Assembly: GCA_020027535.1 (NCBI GenBank)
Contig: JAHRAK010000138.1
Coordinates: 1-59,478 of the forward strand
DNA from: Nitrospirales bacterium
Lineage (GTDB): Bacteria > Nitrospirota > Nitrospiria > Nitrospirales > UBA8639
Direction of reading: 5' to 3'
Length of the DNA: 59,478 nt
The position numbers were made by a program, and so were the translations under genes. Below the pieces are notes generated by a model that saw nothing but the letters and a program-made list of their open reading frames with translations, was not told the DNA's origin and did no database searches. This document shows positions 53,118 through 59,478 of the stretch, one piece after another (position 1 is the first letter of the stretch; each line of letters starts with the position of its first letter).

Positions 53118-53534
53118 ATGCGATTTCAACTCGCTTTGAACGTTCGCGATCTTGATAAAGCTGTTGATTATTACTCCAAACTGCTTGGAGCACCGGTCAA
53201 CAAGAAAAAGCCCGGTTACGCTAACTTTGCCGTCGATTCTCCGCCCATCAAGCTGGTCCTCTTTGAGAATCCGGAGGCAACCGAACGTCTCAACCACGTC
53301 GGCTTTGAGATGATGGAGATGGATGAAGTGGAATCCACAATTTCCCGCTTGGAACCCCAAGGCTTGGCGAACCAGGTGATCCGCAACGAAACCTGCTGTT
53401 ACGCCGAAGAGAGTACGGTGTATTCGAAAGATCCCGAAGGTCTTCTCTGGGAATTCTATAAATTTCGTGAAGACGCTGAAGACATCCACTCCTTCACGAA
53501 AGACGGATTGAAACCCATCAGCAGTCGCGGTTGA
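53118..53534 (+). CDS. ArsI/CadI-family vicinal-oxygen-chelate protein
   Basis: A 138-residue single glyoxalase-fold protein. FQLALNVRDLDKAVDYYSKL, KKPGYANFAV, LNHVGFEM and the vicinal cysteines C93-C94 in ETCCYAE match the ArsI (C-As lyase)/CadI family. H60 and E112 fit two metal ligands; at the first ligand position Gln4 stands where ArsI, as I recall it, has His, so it may be closer to CadI. AAAGGAG precedes the ATG. With arsR upstream it forms a two-gene metal or organoarsenical response unit. Its 3' end overlaps the convergent synthase gene by 17 bases. Confidence 0.82.
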   Translation: MRFQLALNVRDLDKAVDYYSKLLGAPVNKKKPGYANFAVDSPPIKLVLFENPEATERLNHVGFEMMEMDEVESTISRLEPQGLANQVIRNETCCYAEESTVYSKDPEGLLWEFYKFREDAEDIHSFTKDGLKPISSRG

Positions 53535-54525
53535 CCATGTAATCGGCTACGACGAGGAGGGCGCGCTTGGCAGTGGAATCTTCAAAGGTGGTGAGATTCG
53601 AGAGGGCGGCATCGATGTATTCCCGGGAACGAGCCCTGGTGTATCGCAACGATCCATGCTGGTGCATGTGTTCCGTAAGCTGGAGCAAATCGTCCTCTTT
53701 AATGGCGTTGCGTTCAATTTTGGCGACCAGGATCCGTCGATTTTCATCCGGCAGACATGGCAAGACGTGGATCAGGGGCAGGGTGACCATCCCTTGCATC
53801 AAGTCTTGTCCAAGGGTTTTCCCAAGGTTCTTTTCATTGGCCGTGTAATCGAGCCAGTCGTCGGCCAATTGAAAGGCAATGCCCAGGTTTACCCCGAATT
53901 GATGCAATTCTTCCGCTTGAAGGGGAGAGACTCCGCCCATCAGGCCGCCTACCTTGCACCCGGCCGCCAATAAGGCTCCGGTTTTGTATTCGACGATCCG
54001 GAGATACTCCGACTCGGGTAACAGCGGTTGCCGGTTGGCGCACAGTTGAAGAATTTCTCCTTCCGCCAACATCCGGCAGGCCATGGCCATGGCATCATTC
54101 ACTTCGTGGTTCTTGAACGCGGCAATGTGATGCATTGCCCGTGAGTACAGGTAGTCGCCCGCCAGAATACTGGCCCGATTGCCCCAAATGCGTCGAGCCG
54201 TCGGTCGCCCCCGGCGAAGAGCCGCTTCATCCAGCACGTCGTCATGCAGCAGGGTCGCCGTATGGATGAACTCGATGAGGCTGCCGAGGACCAAGTCGTT
54301 TTTGGGGACGTAGTCCGTGAGCCGGGAACAGAGACTCAATAGGAGAGGGCGAATGCGTTTGCCGCCGCCGTCGAGAATGTGGGCGGCCATTTCGTTAATG
54401 AGGGGAGCCTCGGAATTGAGGTTGCGCCGAATGTGTGATTCAATTTCTTCGAGGTCCTGGCGATAAAGATCCCATACCTCGTCCATCGTCAGGGAACGTT
54501 GAACGACTGGTTGCCCACTGCCCAT
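53518..54525 (-). CDS. Trans-polyprenyl diphosphate synthase
   Basis: A 335-residue all-helical isoprenyl synthase. GGGKRIRPLLLSL binds IPP, the first Asp-rich motif is LLHDDVLDEA followed by RRGRPTARRIWGN, and the second is FQLADDWLDYT. It should make the long (C35-C40 range) chain for quinone or carrier lipids. Length-controlling residues before the first motif (FIHTATLL) are small, which suits long products. The side chain could feed the UbiA-type enzyme at 12594. Confidence 0.92.
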   Translation of the reverse strand: MGSGQPVVQRSLTMDEVWDLYRQDLEEIESHIRRNLNSEAPLINEMAAHILDGGGKRIRPLLLSLCSRLTDYVPKNDLVLGSLIEFIHTATLLHDDVLDEAALRRGRPTARRIWGNRASILAGDYLYSRAMHHIAAFKNHEVNDAMAMACRMLAEGEILQLCANRQPLLPESEYLRIVEYKTGALLAAGCKVGGLMGGVSPLQAEELHQFGVNLGIAFQLADDWLDYTANEKNLGKTLGQDLMQGMVTLPLIHVLPCLPDENRRILVAKIERNAIKEDDLLQLTEHMHQHGSLRYTRARSREYIDAALSNLTTFEDSTAKRALLVVADYMVNRDC

Positions 54526-54559
54526 TTCAGCGATCCTATGGACAGGGTCCGGTCTTTGT

Positions 54560-54866
54560 CAAGGTACGTAGGGGCGAACCGCTGTGTTCGCCCACATGGC
54601 TTTTGCAAGCATGGAATCGTCGCTTTACAGGATCTGCCTTGACACTTTTTTTCCGTATCCAGTAGGTTTCAGTCTTGTCTCTGTTTCTCTTCGGATTGCC
54701 TTCTTTTTTTCATGAGTCAGGCGAAATGACCGGTGAGGCGGGGGGGAGGAAACATGAGATTTCCGACTCGTGGAGAGACGTGCCTGTCCTGAGCGTTCTT
54801 CGACTTCGCTGTCGCTACGCTCAGAACGAACGGAAGCGTGAAGTCGAAGGGAGCCTGTCGAAGGAT
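54560..54866. repeat. Repeat-containing region upstream of gltB
   Basis: It includes GGGCGAAC-CGCTGT-GTTCGCCC (54572-54593) and a long imperfect palindrome of the TGTCCTGAGCGTTCTTCGAC type with GAACGGAAGCGTGAAGTCGA and GCCTGTCGAAGG (54783-54866). A short open frame here is translated repeat. The gltB promoter must lie within or near it. Confidence 0.65.
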
Positions 54867-54889
54867 GTAATGCGTGCCCCTGATTGCGT

Positions 54890-57800
54890 ATGAGTCCCCA
54901 ACGATCCCCATATGGACTGCCCCCTAACCAGGGGCTCTATGACCCGCGGTTTGAGAAGGACGGGTGCGGCATTGGCTTTGTCGCCAACATCAAAGGGCAC
55001 CAGTCACACGAGATCATCGAACAATCGTTGAACGTGTTGAAGAATTTGTACCATCGCGGGGCGCAGGGTTGCGATCCGTGTACCGGTGACGGCGCGGGGA
55101 TCCTTCTGCAAATCTCTCATGAATTTTTCAGGCGTGCCTGTCAGGACGTCGGCCTGCAACTGCCCGAGTCGGGCGGCTATGGGGTGGGCATGGTGTTCCT
55201 GCCCCAGGATGAACTGCTTCGCCGGCAATGTGAAGGCCTCTTTGAATCAATCATTCGTGAAGAAGGGCTGAGGTTTTTGGGATGGCGCGACGTCCCGGTG
55301 AAGCTCGAATACGTCGGCGATCTGGCGCAACAGACCCTTCCCCATATGCGACAGTTTTTCATTGCGCGCGATATTCTGAACGAGGGCCAGTTTGAACGGA
55401 AGTTGTACGTCGTCCGGAAACGTATTGCCCGGGCGATTCGCGAGTCCGCGTTGGTGGAACGCGGCCGAGTCTATATTTGCAGTTTGTCTTCCAACACCAT
55501 CGTCTATAAAGGCATGCTGTTGCCGGAGCAACTCGGAGGCTTTTTCCCTGATCTGACGGATGCCAGCATGGTTTCGGCCTTGGGGCTCGTTCATTCCCGT
55601 TTCAGCACGAATACCTTTCCCACGTGGTCGTTGGCGCATCCCTACCGGTACGTCGTGCACAATGGCGAAATCAATACGTTGCGCGGGAACGTCAATTGGA
55701 TGCGGGCGCGCCAGGGGCGCCTGGCGTCCGACCTGTTCGGCGATGACCTCGAAAAACTCTACCCCATTGTGTATGAGGAACAAAGCGACTCGGCGTGCCT
55801 GTATAATGCGGTGGAATTTCTCGTGATGGCCGGCAGGTCCCTGCCTCATGCCATGATGATGTTGATTCCCGAACCGTGGGTCGGGAACCCTCACATGGAT
55901 CTGACCCGGCGGGGCTTCTATGAATATCACGCCGCGATGATGGAACCCTGGGACGGACCGGCGGCCGTTGCGTTTACGGACGGCAAATTGATCGGAGCCA
56001 CGTTGGACCGGAACGGGTTGCGGCCCTGCCGGTATCAGGTGACGACGGATGATTTGGTCGTCCTGGCGTCCGAAGCCGGAGTCTTGCCGGCCGACGCGAA
56101 AAACATTCGTGAAAAAGGGCGGCTCCAACCGGGTCGCATGTTCTTGGTGGATACGGTGCAAGGCCGCATTATCGACGACGAAGAAATCAAGGCGAAAATG
56201 GTCGGGCGTAAACCCTACCGGTCCTGGGTGACCCAGTATCGGGTGTCGTTGGATGAACTCCCCGAGCCGTTGAGCGTCCCGCAACCGGATCACCCGACTC
56301 TCCGCCAACGACAGCAGGTGTTCGGCTATACCATCGAGGAAATCAAGATGGTGTTGTCGCCCATGGGGATCAACGGCGAAGAGCCCGTGTCGTCCATGGG
56401 CACGGATACCCCCTTGGCGGTGCTGTCCAACCGGCCGCAACTGTTGTCCAAATATTTCAAACAACTCTTTGCCCAGGTGACGAATCCCCCGATCGATCCC
56501 ATTCGGGAACAGTTGGTCATGTCGCTGGTCACGAATATCGGGCCGAAGCCCAACCTGACGGCCGAGACACCGGAGGCCTGTCGCAGGATCAAGGTGCAGC
56601 AGCCGATTCTGACGAATGCACAGTTGCAAAAGATCCGGGAAATCGAAGATCCCCATTTCGTCAGCAAGACGGTGCCCCTGTTGTTCCGCGTGGCCGACGG
56701 GCCCGAGGGGTTGGGGACGGCCGTGGACCATCTGTGCCAGGAGGCGTCCAAGGCCATTCAGCAGGGCTTTAAATTCCTGATTTTGAGCGATCGCGGGGTG
56801 AATGAGGAGTGGGCGGCGATTCCCAGCTTGTTGGGGATTTCCGCGGTCCACCATCACCTGGTGCGTGAGGCCACGCGAACGGAGGTCGGCCTGATTCTTG
56901 AGACCGGCGAGCCGCGAGACACGCATCATTTTGCGTGTTTGATCGGATACGGCGCCGGCGTGGTCAATCCGTATCTCGTGTTTGAAACCTACAGAGACCT
57001 GGAACGCGAAGGCTATTTGCCGGAAGGTATTGACGCGGAAACCGCGTCGGGAAAATTTATCAAGGCCATTAACAAGGGCCTGCTCAAGATTTTTTCGAAG
57101 ATGGGCATTTCCACGGTGCAGTCCTATTGCGGTGCGCAGATCTTCGAAACCGTCGGGCTGAACGATGAACTCGTGAATCGGTACTTCACGGGGACCCCCT
57201 CACGCATCCAGGGTATGGGCATGCGGGAACTTGCCGAAGAAACCCTGCGTCGTCACTTGGTGGCGTATGAACCGGTTCCGGTTCGGCAGTTGGACTTCGG
57301 CAGTGAGATTCATTACCGCATCCAGGGCGAACATCATAACTGGAATCCGGAGACCATCTACACGCTGCAACACGCGACCCGGACCAACGATGCCGAGACC
57401 TACGAAGCCTACGCCCGGCTGGTGAATGACGAAACCCAACGCCGGTCGAATCTGCGCGGTCTGTTTGATTTTAAAGTTTTGCCTGATCCCTTGCCGTTGG
57501 AAGAAGTGGAACCCGCCCGGGACATCGTGAAGCGGTTTACCACCGGCGCGATGTCGTATGGGGCCATCAGTAAAGAATCCCATGAAACGCTTGCGATCGC
57601 GATGAACCGGATCGGCGCCAAGAGTAACACGGGTGAGGGAGGGGAAGATGCGGAACGCTTTATTCCGCTACCGAACGGCGATTCGAAGAATTCGTATATC
57701 AAACAGGTGGCCTCCGGGCGGTTCGGGGTGACGGCGAATTATCTGGTCAACGCGAAAGAACTGCAAATCAAAATGGCGCAAGGAGCCAAACCCGGGGAAG

Positions 57801-59440
57801 GGGGCCAACTGCCCGGTCATAAGGTCGATGAAGTCATCGCCAGGATGCGGTTTTCCACGCCCGGCGTGGGACTCATTTCCCCGCCGCCGCATCATGACAT
57901 CTATTCCATCGAAGATCTGGCGCAACTCATTTTCGATTTGAAAAATTCGAATCCCGACGCGGACGTGTCCGTGAAGCTGGTGTCCGAAGTCGGCGTGGGC
58001 ACGGTGGCCGCGGGGGTGTCCAAAGCGCATGCCGACAAGGTGTTGATCAGTGGTGATTCCGGCGGTACGGGAGCGTCTCCCTTGTCGTCGATCAAGTCTG
58101 CCGGGATTCCCTGGGAGTTGGGCTTGGCCGAGACCCATCAAACCCTCGTCCTCAATGACCTGCGGGGACGCATCAAAGTGGAAACCGACGGACAGATGAA
58201 AACGGGTCGCGACGTCGTGGTGGCGGCGTTGCTTGGGGCCGAGGAATTCGGTTTTTCCACCGCGCCGTTGATTGTCGAAGGCTGCATCATGATGCGGAAA
58301 TGTCATCTCAATACCTGTCCGGTCGGGATCGCGACTCAGGATCCCGAACTTCGGAGCCGATTCGCCGGTCAACCGGAACACGTGGTGAATTTCTTTTTCT
58401 TCGTGGCGGAAGAGGTTCGACGGTTGATGGCGCAACTCGGGTTCCGAACGTTTCCGGAGATGATCGGCCGCAGCGACAAATTGAGAATGCAAAAAGCCAT
58501 CGACCATTGGAAGGCGAGCGGCCTGGATCTCTCACCCTTGCTGTGGAGCCCGGAGGTCGGGTCCGAGGTGGCGACGTACAACGTCCAATCGCAAGACCAC
58601 GGGTTGGATAAGGTGTTGGACGTGAAGTTGGTGCAATTGTGTGAGCCGGCGATTGAACGACAGGAAAAGGTGACGCTGGATTTGCCCATCCGTAATACCG
58701 ACCGGACGACCGGGACGATCCTGTCCAGTCGTATCGCACGGAAATACGGGGAAGAAGGATTGCCCGTCGATACCATTACCATCAACTTCAAGGGGTCAGC
58801 CGGCCAATCGTTCGGCGCCTTTGTGGGCAAAGGCATCACCCTCTATCTCGAAGGCGAGTCGAACGACTACCTGGGGAAGGGGCTCTCCGGCGGCAGGATC
58901 ATCGTGACCCCGCCACAAGGCGCGACGTTTGAACCCGAAAAGACGATTCTGATCGGCAACACGTCGCTCTACGGGGCCACGCGCGGCGAGTGTTATTTTT
59001 ATGGGACGGCCGGTGAACGGTTTGCGGTGAGAAACAGCGGCGTCCGCACGGTGATCGAAGGCACCGGGGATCACGGGTGTGAGTACATGACGGGGGGCGT
59101 GGTCGTGGTGCTGGGCAGCACCGGTCGAAACTTCGCAGCCGGCATGTCGGGCGGGGAAGCCTACGTCTGGAATGAAGACGGGAAATTCGAATCCCGGTGC
59201 AATCTCGGGATGGTGGAATTGGAAAAGGTCGCAGAGCCCGAAGACGTGCAAACCCTGAGGACCATGATCGAGAATCACGTGCGCTATACGGGTAGTCGCA
59301 AGGCCCGGATGATTTTGGACTCCTGGCCGATGATGCTTCGGAACTTCGTCAAGGTGATGCCGCTGGATTACAAGCGGGTCCTGGAGGAACGCAAGGCGGC
59401 CCTGAAAAAAAGCACCCAGGAGGCGGTGGCGCATGGCTGA
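54890..59440 (+). CDS. gltB: Glutamate synthase large subunit
   Basis: A 1516-residue GOGAT large chain. A 25-residue propeptide precedes C26 ([10 protein letters not shown]), the glutaminase nucleophile expected to become N-terminal. Next come the amidotransferase domain ([31 protein letters not shown]), a central domain, the FMN/3Fe-4S synthase domain ([40 protein letters not shown]) and a C-terminal beta-helix ([16 protein letters not shown]). It makes glutamate from glutamine and 2-oxoglutarate. ATG 54890 is taken over a TTG two codons earlier. It overlaps the gltD start. Confidence 0.98.
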   Translation: MSPQRSPYGLPPNQGLYDPRFEKDGCGIGFVANIKGHQSHEIIEQSLNVLKNLYHRGAQGCDPCTGDGAGILLQISHEFFRRACQDVGLQLPESGGYGVGMVFLPQDELLRRQCEGLFESIIREEGLRFLGWRDVPVKLEYVGDLAQQTLPHMRQFFIARDILNEGQFERKLYVVRKRIARAIRESALVERGRVYICSLSSNTIVYKGMLLPEQLGGFFPDLTDASMVSALGLVHSRFSTNTFPTWSLAHPYRYVVHNGEINTLRGNVNWMRARQGRLASDLFGDDLEKLYPIVYEEQSDSACLYNAVEFLVMAGRSLPHAMMMLIPEPWVGNPHMDLTRRGFYEYHAAMMEPWDGPAAVAFTDGKLIGATLDRNGLRPCRYQVTTDDLVVLASEAGVLPADAKNIREKGRLQPGRMFLVDTVQGRIIDDEEIKAKMVGRKPYRSWVTQYRVSLDELPEPLSVPQPDHPTLRQRQQVFGYTIEEIKMVLSPMGINGEEPVSSMGTDTPLAVLSNRPQLLSKYFKQLFAQVTNPPIDPIREQLVMSLVTNIGPKPNLTAETPEACRRIKVQQPILTNAQLQKIREIEDPHFVSKTVPLLFRVADGPEGLGTAVDHLCQEASKAIQQGFKFLILSDRGVNEEWAAIPSLLGISAVHHHLVREATRTEVGLILETGEPRDTHHFACLIGYGAGVVNPYLVFETYRDLEREGYLPEGIDAETASGKFIKAINKGLLKIFSKMGISTVQSYCGAQIFETVGLNDELVNRYFTGTPSRIQGMGMRELAEETLRRHLVAYEPVPVRQLDFGSEIHYRIQGEHHNWNPETIYTLQHATRTNDAETYEAYARLVNDETQRRSNLRGLFDFKVLPDPLPLEEVEPARDIVKRFTTGAMSYGAISKESHETLAIAMNRIGAKSNTGEGGEDAERFIPLPNGDSKNSYIKQVASGRFGVTANYLVNAKELQIKMAQGAKPGEGGQLPGHKVDEVIARMRFSTPGVGLISPPPHHDIYSIEDLAQLIFDLKNSNPDADVSVKLVSEVGVGTVAAGVSKAHADKVLISGDSGGTGASPLSSIKSAGIPWELGLAETHQTLVLNDLRGRIKVETDGQMKTGRDVVVAALLGAEEFGFSTAPLIVEGCIMMRKCHLNTCPVGIATQDPELRSRFAGQPEHVVNFFFFVAEEVRRLMAQLGFRTFPEMIGRSDKLRMQKAIDHWKASGLDLSPLLWSPEVGSEVATYNVQSQDHGLDKVLDVKLVQLCEPAIERQEKVTLDLPIRNTDRTTGTILSSRIARKYGEEGLPVDTITINFKGSAGQSFGAFVGKGITLYLEGESNDYLGKGLSGGRIIVTPPQGATFEPEKTILIGNTSLYGATRGECYFYGTAGERFAVRNSGVRTVIEGTGDHGCEYMTGGVVVVLGSTGRNFAAGMSGGEAYVWNEDGKFESRCNLGMVELEKVAEPEDVQTLRTMIENHVRYTGSRKARMILDSWPMMLRNFVKVMPLDYKRVLEERKAALKKSTQEAVAHG

Positions 59441-59478
59441 TCCCCGCGGGTTCATGCACTATGCAAGGGAAACGCCGA
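59433..59478 (+). CDS. gltD: Glutamate synthase small subunit, N-terminus only
   Basis: The first 15 codons ([15 protein letters not shown]) match the start of GltD, the FAD/NADPH subunit paired with GltB. AGGAGG lies nine bases before the ATG, inside gltB, and the two genes overlap by eight bases. The gene is cut by the window end. Confidence 0.85.
   Translation, partial: MADPRGFMHYARETP

Noticed and set aside
54675-54893. A 72-codon open frame upstream of gltB
   Set aside because: Much of it is translated repeat (TGTCGAAGG family) and it runs into the gltB start without its own conserved features.
55247-56929. A 560-codon open frame antisense to gltB
   Set aside because: Shadow of the GltB frame; low-complexity His/Arg/Gly-rich translation with no recognisable motif.

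Overview
The window looks like chromosome of a Nitrospira-type bacterium (phylum Nitrospirota), inferred from gene content alone. The strongest pointer is a 12-gene respiratory cluster at 583-12384. It combines two CydA-like (cytochrome bd-related) membrane proteins, a Rieske protein, cytochrome b, several membrane-bound c-type cytochromes and an ethylbenzene-dehydrogenase/NxrC-like haem b protein. I recall such mixed bd-like/bc clusters from nitrite-oxidising Nitrospira. Most genes share a moderately GC-rich codon style. Two blocks (about 24.1-27.4 kb and 46.6-49.0 kb) are visibly GC-richer and look acquired.

Layout. 0.6-12.4 kb: the respiratory operon. 12.6-14.8 kb: a UbiA-type prenyltransferase, tRNA-Thr(CGT) and small membrane or unknown proteins. 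15.0-19.7 kb: purH, purD, a YrdC/Sua5 protein and threonine aldolase. 19.9-22.1 kb: small proteins and a frameshifted comM. 22.5-27.4 kb: a Kelch protein, a frameshifted SulP transporter and an SDR oxidoreductase. 27.4-38.4 kb: housekeeping genes (kdsD, metG, holB, tmk, glmU, glmS, a 2H phosphoesterase). 38.6-42.7 kb: a secreted protein, MOSC protein, YqaA-like membrane protein, Nudix hydrolase, DegT aminotransferase and queF. 43.0-52.6 kb: a phosphonate-type cluster. 52.7-53.5 kb: an arsR-arsI/cadI pair. 53.5-59.5 kb: a polyprenyl diphosphate synthase, gltB and the first codons of gltD.

Two systems deserve most attention. The respiratory operon could build a quinol-oxidising complex in which bd-like subunits, a bc core and six c-type haems work together; its Rieske subunit carries an N-terminal PRC-barrel-like domain before an internal twin-arginine segment. 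The second system is a phosphonopyruvate-decarboxylase-like pair, an AEP transaminase and a cytidylyltransferase in tandem. These are followed, after an inserted-looking kinase gene, by a nucleotidyltransferase-like/CDP-alcohol phosphotransferase fusion and a flippase-like protein. Together they suggest a 2-aminoethylphosphonate-decorated lipid or glycan. No PEP mutase is encoded in the window.

Intergenic spaces are crowded with dispersed palindromic repeats of several families. One copy has been read into the C-terminus of glmU, and another lies between the two decarboxylase genes.
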